64,000 bases of DNA from Rhizobium oryzihabitans (GTDB taxonomy: Bacteria > Pseudomonadota > Alphaproteobacteria > Rhizobiales > Rhizobiaceae), in contig NZ_CP048635.1 in the NCBI RefSeq assembly GCF_010669145.1, positions 310,001-374,000 of the forward strand, in the 5' to 3' direction. A program made the position numbers and the translations under genes. Under the pieces are notes generated by a model. The model saw only the letters and a program-made list of their open reading frames with translations. It searched no databases and was not told where the DNA came from. Shown here one piece after another: positions 34,269 to 43,385 of this stretch; position 1 is the stretch's first letter; each line of letters starts with the position of its first letter.

Positions 34269-36287
34269 ATGCATATCGACAAGATTTCCGACATGATTGC
34301 GCATTTCATCGGCCTGTTCGATACCGAGGTCGAGGATGCGCGTCTGAGAACCAATTATAGCGAAGGCCCGGCCCAGTCCAATCCGGACCACTTGCCCGAC
34401 GATGAAGCGGCACGGCTGCTCGACAAGAATTACGACGTTCCGCTTGAAGATTACGATCCCGGCGTCAAATATCGTTCCGGCCATTATGATTTCGATTACA
34501 TGCGGCCGCATTTCGCGCGCGCTGTCGAATACGACATGCAGCAGCTTGCAAATGCCATACCGGTCGATATTTCCGGCGCGCATTTCCGCTTTCCCGGCCG
34601 TGTTTCCTTCGAGGGAGAACGCGAACTGGTGGTTCACACCGGCCCCGGCTCTGTTGCCGCTCATGTCACGCAGGTCAATATTCTTCAGGACGATGACTAT
34701 GTGAACATGACGGACGGCCCCAATGTGGCGCGCGACACGACCTTCGTGACCGAGCGCACCGTCGAGTTCTACAATGAAGCGGCCGTCTTCACGCCCTTTT
34801 CCACTTTCCAGCGCACTGACAGCTACGATGCATTGCAGGCGCTCGCCAAATCCGCACATGATTACATCGACCATGCCCGCGAAAACGACGTCACCTCGCT
34901 CGGCACCGGGGCGGATCAGGATTTCGTCCTGGCTGGCAACGATATCAATGGCCTTTATATCAATGGCGCGGTTTCCTACGACAAGCCGATGCTCGACGAC
35001 TTCATGCCGGATCGCGGCATTGCCAAGCCAGCGGAAGAGCCGGAAAAGAGCAACGTTTCGCTGCATGAGGACAGCCCCGCCGGCAACAGCATCGATGTGG
35101 CCGCAGGCGCCAACATCGTCGCCAATGTCGCCACGCTGGTCAATACCGGCGTCATGACCTCCGTCACCGCCGTCATGGGTGACTATCACCAGATCGACGC
35201 GATCACCCAGGCCTATATCTATAGCGATCGGGACGAGATTTCGTCCGTCTTCACCCATTCCGAAGATCAGGCGGCAACGGCTGCGTACAACATCGCCAGC
35301 TTCGAGCGCACCGTCTATCCCGGCGCAGAGAACGCGGCCGACAGCCATGATACGGGTGAAACGCCGATATTCCCCACCGCCTGGCGCGTCAGCGTGCTGG
35401 AGGGGGACGTATCCTTCGTGCACTGGATCGAGCAATATCAGTTCATCAGTGACAACGACACGATGACAATCACCACGGCGGGCTCCAGCGTCAGCCTGCT
35501 GACAGGCGGCAACGCTGCCCTGAACATCGCCAATTTCCTCGGCATCGGCATGCAATATGATCTGATCATCGTCGGCGGCAATGTGCTGGACATGAACCTG
35601 ATCAGCCAGATCGCCGTGCTTTACGACAATGACTGGGCCCGCGCCAATCCCGATGCGCCTGATGGCGCGACGATCCAATCCGGCAATAACCTTCTGTGGA
35701 ACGATGCTTCCATCCACAATGTCGGCAGCAATGATCGTTTCGAAGCCATGCCCGACTACATGAACCAGACGGTGAACGCGATCAACCAGCGTGACCCGAA
35801 CATGCCGGAAGCGCTCGCCCACGACGCCAACTTTGCCGGCTATCAGGGGCTGAATGTTCTCTACATCACCGGCAATCTTTACGACGTCAGCATCATCAAA
35901 CAGGTGAGCGTGCTGGGTGATTCCGACGATGTGACCCAGGCCGCGGCCAAGGTTCTGGAAAACAACCAGGATGCGACCGTCCATATCGACACCGGCAGCA
36001 ACGCTGTCGTCAATCTCGCCCAGATCGTCGACTACGACAGCTTCGGCTCCACCACCTATGTTGCCGGCGGCCTTTATTCCGATGCCATCCTCATTCAGGG
36101 CGGCATTATCGAAAACGATACGTCGCATCCGGCTCAGCCCGGCCAACTGGCGAACGAGGTCATCGCCTTTCTTCACGATGATCCCGCCACCATCCAGAAC
36201 GAATCCGATGGCGTCATCAATGCCGGTCACGACCTGTCATGGTCGAACGCGCATTCGGCCGACGTCATGCAGGGGGTCACTGCCTAG
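34269..36287 (+). CDS. Large acidic protein with recurrent Q-x5-D-x-D motifs; likely type I secretion substrate
   Basis: 672 residues, acidic, no signal peptide or TM helix. Five copies of a Gln-x-x-hydrophobic-hydrophobic-x-Asp-x-Asp motif occur: QVNILQDDD (135-143), QAYIYSDRD (314-322), QYQFISDND (389-397), QIAVLYDND (447-455) and QVSVLGDSD (545-553), often after a Gly/Asn-rich strand such as IVGGNVLDMNLIS. This suggests a beta-solenoid-like fold with Asp ladders. The preceding acidic protein has the same motif once (221-229). A start at 34269 is chosen because AGGGAGG sits about 10 bases upstream. It is followed directly by the type I exporter. I do not recognise a characterised family. 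Confidence 0.8.
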   Translation: MHIDKISDMIAHFIGLFDTEVEDARLRTNYSEGPAQSNPDHLPDDEAARLLDKNYDVPLEDYDPGVKYRSGHYDFDYMRPHFARAVEYDMQQLANAIPVDISGAHFRFPGRVSFEGERELVVHTGPGSVAAHVTQVNILQDDDYVNMTDGPNVARDTTFVTERTVEFYNEAAVFTPFSTFQRTDSYDALQALAKSAHDYIDHARENDVTSLGTGADQDFVLAGNDINGLYINGAVSYDKPMLDDFMPDRGIAKPAEEPEKSNVSLHEDSPAGNSIDVAAGANIVANVATLVNTGVMTSVTAVMGDYHQIDAITQAYIYSDRDEISSVFTHSEDQAATAAYNIASFERTVYPGAENAADSHDTGETPIFPTAWRVSVLEGDVSFVHWIEQYQFISDNDTMTITTAGSSVSLLTGGNAALNIANFLGIGMQYDLIIVGGNVLDMNLISQIAVLYDNDWARANPDAPDGATIQSGNNLLWNDASIHNVGSNDRFEAMPDYMNQTVNAINQRDPNMPEALAHDANFAGYQGLNVLYITGNLYDVSIIKQVSVLGDSDDVTQAAAKVLENNQDATVHIDTGSNAVVNLAQIVDYDSFGSTTYVAGGLYSDAILIQGGIIENDTSHPAQPGQLANEVIAFLHDDPATIQNESDGVINAGHDLSWSNAHSADVMQGVTA

Positions 36288-36297
36288 GTTTTGGCAA

Positions 36298-36322
36298 GCG
36301 GGACGGGAAACCCACGTCCCGC
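36298..36322 (+). terminator. Hairpin between the 672-residue protein gene and the exporter gene
   Basis: GCGGGACG (36298-36305) and CGTCCCGC (36315-36322) form an 8-bp stem, extended outward by imperfect pairing (GGTTTTGGC with CGAAACC). It is the second strong stem placed directly after a candidate secreted-protein gene in this cluster. Confidence 0.55.
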
Positions 36323-36365
36323 CGAAACCGCAGTTACCGCAAGATCACCAGGGGACCGATAAAAA

Positions 36366-38567
36366 ATGGATCATATTTCAAGAAAAACCATTGCCGACGG
36401 GCGCTCGCTGGATTTGCCGCTGGATCAGGATGCGGAAGACAGCAAGCTAACCGATGCCTGCATTTCGGCCATCAACGAAGCCGTTGAGAACCTTCGCCAA
36501 TTATCCGGCGCAGAACAGGCGAAAAACACTCCCTCCTCCCAGGAGGCTGCTCCCCCACGAACTCTTTCCCAACCGCTGGCGAGAACGGAACAACCGGCGC
36601 AATTGCGCGACGTTCCGCCGGAAAGACCGGCTCCGCAACAGGATCCGCAGCCCGCCTCCCCGCTCGAACCCCAAGCGAAAGTCGACAATACCGACCTGCC
36701 CTTCGTCAAGACCATCGACAATAATGACGGGCCTATCCGGGAAAACGAGCGCCGGCCGGTGACGGGTGGTGGCGGCAACGGCAAGGAGCCGACGGATAAT
36801 GGCGGCGGCGGTGGCGGCGGCGGCGGAAGCCAGAGCGGGTTCCACAAGCGCAGCGAGCCGATCAATTTCGCCGCAAGTCTCGCCAAGGGTATTGCCGCCG
36901 TACGCCGCAACATGGTGGTGGTGATGCTGTTTACCATCGCCATCAACATCCTGCTGCTCGCCATTCCGCTTTATCTTTTCCAGATATCGGACCGGGTGCT
37001 GACCAGCCGCTCGATGGATACGCTGATAATGCTGACCGTCGCCGTGCTCGGCGCGGTTCTGCTGCAGGCTTTCATGGACGCCATTCGCCGCTTCATCCTG
37101 ATGCGCACCGCCGTCGAGCTTGAAGTCCAGCTTGGTGCGCCCATCCTTTCGGCCGCCGCCCGCGCCTCCCTGCATGGCAGCGGCAAGGACTACCAGATCC
37201 TGCAGGATTTGCAGCAACTGCGCTCCTTCCTCACCTCCGGCACCTTGATCGCCTTCCTCGACGCGCCGCTGATGCCGCTCTTCATCGTGGTGGTTTATCT
37301 CGTCCATCCGCATCTCGGCATCATCATCATGGTCTGCTGCGCGGTGCTGTTCATCATTGCCTGGCTGAACCAGCGCTTTACCGCGAGACAATTTGCCGAA
37401 GCTTCCGGCTATCTGAGCCGCGCCAATTTCCATCTCGATTCCATGTCGCGCAACTCGCAGATCATCAATGCGCTGGCAATGATCCCCGAAGCGGTGAAGA
37501 TGTGGGGCCGCGAAACGGCCGGATCGCTGAAGTCGCATGTGGCGGCGCAGGATCGCAACATCATGTTCTCCGGCGTCTCCAAGGCCGCCCGCATGATCAC
37601 CCAGGTCGCGCTTCTGGGCTGGGGTGCCCATCTGTCGCTGTCCGGCGAACTGACCGGCGGCATGGTGATCGCAGCATCCATCATTTCCGGCCGTGCCCTT
37701 GCGCCCATCGAAGGGGCGATCGAAGGCTGGCACCAGTTCAACAAATCCGCAGCCTCCTATGGCCGCATCAAGCAGCTTCTCATCAGCTCGCCGCTAAACT
37801 TCCCACGCCTGCGCCTGCCCAACCCGGAAGGACGCCTGGATGTGGAGCGTATCCTCTTCGTGCCGCCGCCGCAGAAGAAGGTGATCCTGAACGGCATTTC
37901 CTTTTCGCTGAAAAAGGGGGAATCGCTCGCCATCATCGGTAATTCCGGCTCAGGCAAGACGACGCTTGGCAAGATGCTGGTCGGCTCCATCCTCCCCACG
38001 TCAGGCAATGTCCGCCTCGACCTCATGGACCTGCGCAACTGGGACCAGCGGCAATTCGGTGAAAGCATCGGTTATCTGCCACAGGACGTGCAGCTTTTCC
38101 CGGGCACCATCAAGGCCAATATCTGCCGCATGCGCGACGATATCGAGGACCGGCAGATCTATGAGGCAGCGGTGCTGGCCGATGTGCACGAGCTGATCGC
38201 GGGCTTTCCACAGGGTTATGAAACCGTGGTCGCCGCCGATGGCGCACCGCTTTCCGGTGGGCAGAAACAGCGCATCGCACTTGCCCGCGCCTTCTTCGGT
38301 GATCCCAAATTCGTGGTGCTGGACGAACCCAACTCAAATCTCGACACGCAGGGCGAACAGGCACTGGCCAAGGCGCTGCTGCACGCAAAGAAACAGGGCA
38401 TCACCACCGTCACCATCACCCAGCGTCCGGCGCTTTTGCAATGCGTCGACAAGATCATGGTGCTGAAAGACGGATCGGTCGCCATGTTCGGCGAAAGAAT
38501 GGATGTGCTGAAAGCGTTGTCCGGCAATGGCCGCCCGAGCAGCCAGTCCCCGCAGATCGAGGGTTGA
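36366..38567 (+). CDS. Type I secretion system permease/ATPase (PrtD/HlyB-like)
   Basis: 733 residues. Residues 1-165 are an unusual disordered cytoplasmic extension: Pro/Gln-rich, then a run of nine glycines near 145-155. The six-TM exporter domain starts near 180 (MVVVMLFTIAINILLLAIPLYLF). The C-terminal ATPase has Walker A GNSGSGKTTLGKM, signature LSGGQKQRIALARAF, Walker B KFVVLDEPNSNLD and switch His replaced by TQRPALL. There is no C39 peptidase domain, so substrates are not cleaved at double-Gly leaders. It should pair with the HlyD protein 8 bp downstream and a TolC-type channel encoded elsewhere. The two upstream acidic proteins are the obvious substrates. Confidence 0.93.
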   Translation: MDHISRKTIADGRSLDLPLDQDAEDSKLTDACISAINEAVENLRQLSGAEQAKNTPSSQEAAPPRTLSQPLARTEQPAQLRDVPPERPAPQQDPQPASPLEPQAKVDNTDLPFVKTIDNNDGPIRENERRPVTGGGGNGKEPTDNGGGGGGGGGSQSGFHKRSEPINFAASLAKGIAAVRRNMVVVMLFTIAINILLLAIPLYLFQISDRVLTSRSMDTLIMLTVAVLGAVLLQAFMDAIRRFILMRTAVELEVQLGAPILSAAARASLHGSGKDYQILQDLQQLRSFLTSGTLIAFLDAPLMPLFIVVVYLVHPHLGIIIMVCCAVLFIIAWLNQRFTARQFAEASGYLSRANFHLDSMSRNSQIINALAMIPEAVKMWGRETAGSLKSHVAAQDRNIMFSGVSKAARMITQVALLGWGAHLSLSGELTGGMVIAASIISGRALAPIEGAIEGWHQFNKSAASYGRIKQLLISSPLNFPRLRLPNPEGRLDVERILFVPPPQKKVILNGISFSLKKGESLAIIGNSGSGKTTLGKMLVGSILPTSGNVRLDLMDLRNWDQRQFGESIGYLPQDVQLFPGTIKANICRMRDDIEDRQIYEAAVLADVHELIAGFPQGYETVVAADGAPLSGGQKQRIALARAFFGDPKFVVLDEPNSNLDTQGEQALAKALLHAKKQGITTVTITQRPALLQCVDKIMVLKDGSVAMFGERMDVLKALSGNGRPSSQSPQIEG

Positions 38568-38575
38568 GGATCGTC

Positions 38576-39933
38576 ATGTTCAAGAAGAAAAACGCCATCG
38601 TCGAAGTCAAACCCCAGGGCCAGCTTGAATGGTACAGCGAGGTGCCACGCTCCATCCGCCTGCATAGTTCCATCGGTCTTGCGGTGTTGCTCGCCTCCTT
38701 CGGCGGCTTCGGATTCTGGGCCGGCACCGCCCCGCTCTCTTCCGCCATTATCGCCCAGGGCAGCTTCGTCGCCACCGGTAACAACAAGGTCGTCCAGCAT
38801 CTGGAAGGCGGCATCATCAAGGAAATGATGGTGAGCGAGGGCGATACCGTCAAGGAAGGTGACGTTCTCCTGACGCTCGACAAGACAACGGCACTTGCCA
38901 ATGAGCGCATGTTGCAGCTGCGGCGGCTTCGCCTGGAAACCATCGTGGTGCGCCTGCGCGCCGAGGCACAGGGCGAAAAAAGCTTCAAGGTGCCTGACAT
39001 CGTCATGAAGGAAGCCGGCGATCCGGATATCAACTCAATCATCCAGAGCCAGAACATCGTGTTCCACAGCAAGCTCATAAAACTTGAGGAACAGCTGAAC
39101 CTGATCGACAAGAACATCCGGTCGCTGGAATTCCGCTATACCGGCTATGATGGACAAAAACAGTCCTTCGACCGGCAGCTGGCGCTTCTGACACAAGAGC
39201 GTGACTCCAAGGAAAAGCTCGCCAAGGACGGCGTTATCCGCAAGACCGACATGCTGGCGCTGGAGCGCGCCATTGCCGATGCCATGGGTGATATCGCCCG
39301 CCTGACTGGCGAAATGAACCAGAGCGAGGCGGAAATCGCCAAGTTCAAGCAGGAAGCTGTCATCGCCGTCAACGCCAACAAGCAGGCCGCGCTCGACGCG
39401 CTCGAAACGGCTGAGTCCGATCTCGACAGCGTGCGCGAGCAGGTTCGCGGTGCCGCCGAAGTGCTGGAACGCACCGTCATCCGCTCCCCGTCAACGGCAC
39501 CGTTGTGCGCGCCTATTATCACACGCCAGGCGGCGTCATCACCACCGGCAAGCCGATCATGGAAATCCTGCCCGCTCATGTTCCCCTGATCCTTGAGGCA
39601 CAGGTTCTCAGAACCTCGATCGACCAGCTGCATGAAGGCCAGACCGCCGCGATCCGTCTCTCGGCGCTGAACCGCCGCACGACACCGGTTCTGAACGGCA
39701 AGGTCTTCTACGTCTCCGCCGACAGTATCGAAGAAAATGCCGGCCTGCAGGTGAAGGACGTCTATATCGTGCGCGTGCAGGTTCCCGACGAAGAGATCGC
39801 CAAGGTTCATAATTTCCACCCCGTGCCCGGCATGCCGGCCGACGTTCTGATCCAGACGTCGGAACGCACCTTCTTCGAATATCTGACCAAGCCGATCTCT
39901 GACAGCATGTCCCGCGCCTTCAAGGAAAGATGA
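38576..39933 (+). pseudogene. HlyD/PrtE-family type I secretion adaptor, frameshifted as read
   Basis: Membrane-fusion adaptor for the ABC exporter just upstream. It has an N-terminal TM (IGLAVLLASFGGFGFWAG), a lipoyl half-motif (GNNKVVQHLEGGIIKEMMVSEG), a long coiled coil (about 100-290), then a second lipoyl/barrel region (HTPGGVITTGKPIMEILP, LEAQVLRTSIDQLHEGQ). The frame breaks at about 39490: the read gives RSPSTAPLC where one extra G would give RSPVNGTVVRAYYHTPGG and continue to the stop at 39933. Restored length is 453 codons, normal for the family. A GAGG site precedes the ATG at 38576. If the break is real, secretion by this cluster would be lost in this strain. Confidence 0.9.
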
Positions 39934-40018
39934 ATAAATATCAGTAACCTAGACTGTCTTTTCCGCAGCAATCAGCATATGATGGCTCAATGTATTTCGT
40001 TGGGGCGGGAGAAGCAGC

Positions 40019-40513
40019 ATGGCGGCAATGTCGGATGTATTGCTGCTGGTCGGCAGGCTGAATTACGTGTGGACCAACACCGAAAGCCTGATGATCTATC
40101 TGATCGTCCATCTCCTGAAAGTGGAGAAGGAAGCGGCCATCGTGGTGTTTCTGACGCTCAACACCACGCGGGCGCGCATGGATCTCATTGAGCGCCTGGC
40201 GAAGCTTCCGTCCACGGACGCGAAGGACCGCAAGACCATTCTCTCCATCATGGCGCGGCTGAAAAAAGAAGCGAAGACGCGCAACAAATACAATCATTGC
40301 ATCTATTCCTTCGACGAAAAGGGCGAAATCGCCAGCACCCAGCTGATGCGGCTGGTGGAGGACGACAGCAAGGTTCGTTACGGCAAGGTCGAACGCATGG
40401 ACGAGAAGGAAATCGAGCACCTCGAAAAGTCGATCGCGGATATTGTCGAGGTCAGCAAGGATATGTGGAGCTTCATCCACGCCAGCCCGCATGTCTCGGC
40501 GGACTATCTTTAG
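40019..40513 (+). CDS. Conserved-looking hypothetical protein, cytoplasmic, helical
   Basis: 164 residues, rich in Lys, Glu, Leu and Ile and predicted mainly alpha-helical, with no signal peptide. The N-terminus (LLVGRLNYVWTNTESLMIYLI) is amphipathic; the middle has a basic stretch (RLKKEAKTRNKYNHCIYSF) and the C-terminal helix is EEIEHLEKSIADIVE-like. GGGAG lies 8 bases before the first ATG. No family is recognised. It stands between the type I secretion genes and exoQ, 85 bp after the adaptor, so it may be part of the same transcript or independent. Confidence 0.7.
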   Translation: MAAMSDVLLLVGRLNYVWTNTESLMIYLIVHLLKVEKEAAIVVFLTLNTTRARMDLIERLAKLPSTDAKDRKTILSIMARLKKEAKTRNKYNHCIYSFDEKGEIASTQLMRLVEDDSKVRYGKVERMDEKEIEHLEKSIADIVEVSKDMWSFIHASPHVSADYL

Positions 40514-40525
40514 AACCACCTCTTC

Positions 40526-40642
40526 TCCGTCATTGCGCCCTTGGGCCGGGATGTAGCCGACGCGCGTCCGCGCGGCGAAGACGAGTTGTTTCAGCCCGAC
40601 GACTTGGGCTGGCTGGATTCAGCCTCAAGGCGGGAATGACGA
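40526..40642. repeat. Palindromic intergenic repeat, overlapping the 3' end of exoQ
   Basis: It starts CTCCGTCATT and ends AATGACGATGAG, with internal inverted arms rich in GCCC/GGGC. The design resembles the elements at 3682-3757 and 60825-60943. The last 17 or so codons of exoQ (stop at 40591) lie within it, so the repeat appears to have replaced or extended the original C-terminus. Confidence 0.6.
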
Positions 40643-41901
40643 TGAGAGAAACCGCCAAGAACGCCCGTCAGGTGCACGCTGCCCCGCGCAGCTTTCGCCG
40701 GAAGGCACAGTTTTCCGGCCGCGAAATAGAGCAGGAACGAGCCGATCTGATACGGGAAAATGATATCGATCTCCACGAAGGAGCGAACGACAAAGAGCGC
40801 GCAAATGGCGAAGAGAATGACGCCCTGCGGATCGCTCTTTCGCATCAGGACCGAGCGCAGATGGCCAAGCAGCGTGCCATAAAGCACCATGCCGAGCAGG
40901 ACCATGCCGACGATGCCGTTCTCCACCACCGTTTCGATATAGGTGTTGTGGAAGTGGAAGCCGCTGCGGCCCGTGATGAAGAAGTCGTTCCACAAACGTT
41001 CGGCATCGGCAAAACCCACCACCCAGAAACCCTGATAGCCGACACCGAGAATGGGCGTCTGTTTCGCCGCTTCTATGCCCTGCTGCCACAGATAGGTACG
41101 GCCGGTCAGCGTCGAATCCTTGCCGAAAATGCCGAGAATGGCATCGAGTAGGCCGAATTGCAGGGAGGCAACAACCAGCAATGCGCCAAGACCGCCAAGC
41201 GCGAAAAAGGTCATCTTGCGGTTGGCGGGTGAAAGCATGCCGATTGGGATGAAGCCGATGATGAGGGCGACCACGGCGGCCGTTGTGATGGCGGATGTGG
41301 CCGATTGCGACGCGATGAGGCTATAGGCCGATAAAAGCCCGGTGACACCCGCAATCGGCAGCCAGATGCCCCTTTGTTTGAGGACCAGGACGGAAGAGGC
41401 AGCAAAAATGACGCCGAGCGAGGCATAAAAGCCAAGCTGGTTCTTCGATGAGAACGCGCCGACGAAACTATAGGTGCCATCAAGCGCATCGAAGAGATAG
41501 ATGCCGAACAGCAGCGAATACAGCAGCACCACGGCGATGCCGATCAACGCGCCACGCGTCAGTGTGCGGATGGAAATCACCCGCATGGCAATGAGCGCGC
41601 AGACGATATGCGTCATGTACTGGATGGAGGCGCGCATGGTCACCGATGCCGCTTCAGACCAGAAGCTGGACAGCACGGTCAGTATGCCGAAGGCGAAGAT
41701 CCACAGATAACGCGGATAATTGCCGAGCACCTGCCGGTAGTTGACCACCACCAGCGGCAACCACATGCCATAATAGGCGAGAACCGATATTTGCCCGAAA
41801 CGCGACGAATAGGCGAAAACGAAGAATGACAGCGTGATTGCCGCCATTCCGTAGACTTCATTGCGTTCGGGATCGATCAGCGCCGATTTGGCGATCCGCA
41901 T
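40591..41901 (-). CDS. exoQ: Exopolysaccharide polymerase/flippase-associated protein ExoQ (O-antigen ligase-like)
   Basis: A 436-residue polytopic membrane protein with about ten TM helices and a Wzy/O-antigen-ligase domain (SSKNQLGFYASLGVIFAASS, later GFHFHNTYIETVVENG in a periplasmic loop). ExoQ polymerises the succinoglycan octasaccharide to high molecular weight. The assignment rests on the gene order exoY-exoF-exoQ, identical to Sinorhizobium, and on length (S. meliloti ExoQ is near 433 aa). Its start is 7 bp from the exoF stop. The final residues are encoded in a palindromic repeat and look non-native. Confidence 0.9.
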   Translation of the reverse strand: MRIAKSALIDPERNEVYGMAAITLSFFVFAYSSRFGQISVLAYYGMWLPLVVVNYRQVLGNYPRYLWIFAFGILTVLSSFWSEAASVTMRASIQYMTHIVCALIAMRVISIRTLTRGALIGIAVVLLYSLLFGIYLFDALDGTYSFVGAFSSKNQLGFYASLGVIFAASSVLVLKQRGIWLPIAGVTGLLSAYSLIASQSATSAITTAAVVALIIGFIPIGMLSPANRKMTFFALGGLGALLVVASLQFGLLDAILGIFGKDSTLTGRTYLWQQGIEAAKQTPILGVGYQGFWVVGFADAERLWNDFFITGRSGFHFHNTYIETVVENGIVGMVLLGMVLYGTLLGHLRSVLMRKSDPQGVILFAICALFVVRSFVEIDIIFPYQIGSFLLYFAAGKLCLPAKAARGSVHLTGVLGGFSHRHSRLEAESSQPKSSG

Positions 41902-41908
41902 GGAAACC

Positions 41909-43195
41909 TCACTGCATCAGGATTTCGGACGAGACCTTGATGACGTCGCCTGGCTGAAGCATGGCATTTTCATCCACCTTCACTTCCTTCGGCTTGCCGT
42001 TTTCCTCACGCACCACGACGTAGCTGATGGTCGCGGATTTTCCCGATGGGTCGAAACGGATCGCCTCGGCAGATTGCGCCAGCGCCTCCGACATCAATTC
42101 GCGGCTGGTGGTCAGCTGCAGATTGAGCTTGTCGAGTTCCGCTTCCGTATCCTGCAATTCCTTGGAGCGCTGCGCCACCCAGTCGTTGCGCAGGTTGATC
42201 TCGTCCTGCGTCGCCTTGTTGATGTCCTGCTTAGCGCGCAGCGACTGCGTATCGATATCGAGCAGGGTGGATTCCACCTCCGCCGCCCGTTCTTCCGCAG
42301 AAATACGCCGCTGCGACAGGGCAAGCCCCTGCTCGTTCAGCCGGTTGACGCGGTCGCGGTCCTCATTGGCAAGCTGGAGCTGGCGGTTCTGTGTTTCCGA
42401 TTTCTTGTTCAGGGATTCGACTTCGCTCTGCAACAGCGCATGCAGATCCGTCAACGCCTTGAGCTGAAGCGTATATCGCTCGGTCCGGGACTTCATCAGC
42501 GCGCTTTCGCTCGCGAGAAGCGTATCGATCTCGGTAATCTTTTCCATTTCCGGCGTCTTGGCAATGGTCGTATCACCCTTGACCTCGGCAACGAGACGCG
42601 CCTGACGGGCGAGCAGCCTTGCCCGCTGGTTGTCATAGACCGCGGCATCGCCGCGCGCATTGATGAAGTCACGGGCGAAACGCTGGCCTGCATCAGAGCG
42701 CCTTAAGCCGCCGGCGAGGCTGACGGCCTTCAGCACTGTCAGATTGGCGGCGTATGGATATTCGCCCGGCGTCTGCACGTCGCCGCTCAAAAAGATCGGC
42801 CGGAACTGGGCGATTTCGACGGAGGCCGATGGCAGGTTGCGAAGGGCAAACTTGCTCTGAAGCTGGGCGCCGATCGCCTCGCTGACTTCAGATGGTGTTT
42901 TCCCCGCCACCTCCAGCTGGCCGATGAAGGGCAGAGACAAGGAGCCCGAGGGACCGACGGAATAGTCGCCATTGATGACATCCCAGTTGCGGATGCTGCC
43001 ATCGGCCGGTTGCCATTCGGCGACGCGAATGCGCAGCTTGTCGGCTGTGCCGAGCTTGTACTGGCCACCGTCAGCAGCCATTGCGGAAAGCGGCGCGCCG
43101 AAAGCGACGGTTGCGGCAAGCAAAAGTGCGGTGAGGGTCTGTCCGGCCGTCTTTTTGGCAAGCGGACGATTGGAGGCGGCGAAAAGGCCGTTCAT
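41909..43195 (-). CDS. exoF: Exopolysaccharide export protein ExoF (OPX family)
   Basis: 428 residues. Signal peptide (TALLLAATVAFGAPLSAMAA), then a polysaccharide-export (Wza-like) domain (YKLGTADKLRIRVAEW, GSLSLPFIGQLEVAGKTPSEV), a SLBB-type segment (IFLSGDVQTPGEYPYAANLT), then a long coiled coil (about 200-340) and a short C-terminal beta domain with a second export-type motif (NAMLQPGDVIKV). It helps initiate and export succinoglycan. The start at 43195 has GGGAG 7 bases upstream; the open frame to 43303 is not used. It follows exoY by 190 bp and precedes exoQ by 7 bp. Confidence 0.9.
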   Translation of the reverse strand: MNGLFAASNRPLAKKTAGQTLTALLLAATVAFGAPLSAMAADGGQYKLGTADKLRIRVAEWQPADGSIRNWDVINGDYSVGPSGSLSLPFIGQLEVAGKTPSEVSEAIGAQLQSKFALRNLPSASVEIAQFRPIFLSGDVQTPGEYPYAANLTVLKAVSLAGGLRRSDAGQRFARDFINARGDAAVYDNQRARLLARQARLVAEVKGDTTIAKTPEMEKITEIDTLLASESALMKSRTERYTLQLKALTDLHALLQSEVESLNKKSETQNRQLQLANEDRDRVNRLNEQGLALSQRRISAEERAAEVESTLLDIDTQSLRAKQDINKATQDEINLRNDWVAQRSKELQDTEAELDKLNLQLTTSRELMSEALAQSAEAIRFDPSGKSATISYVVVREENGKPKEVKVDENAMLQPGDVIKVSSEILMQ

Positions 43196-43385
43196 CGGGA
43201 AACTCCCTGTTTGCGGATCGCCACGCGGGCGATCAGGCGATAGAGCAACCGGACGGTGCCGGTTGCGCAGCGCCGCAAAAGCGGCCAGTATGATTAGCAC
43301 CAATGACGCACCCGAAGACCGGACTTGGGATCCCGGTCAGGGTGCGTGTCGAAATGAAGGTCGATAAAACCGAACTCAATTTTGG

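Noticed and set aside
34233..36230. 665-residue minus-strand open frame opposite the 672-residue acidic protein
   Set aside because: Antisense shadow. The plus-strand gene has a ribosome site, periodic motifs and operon context; this frame has none.
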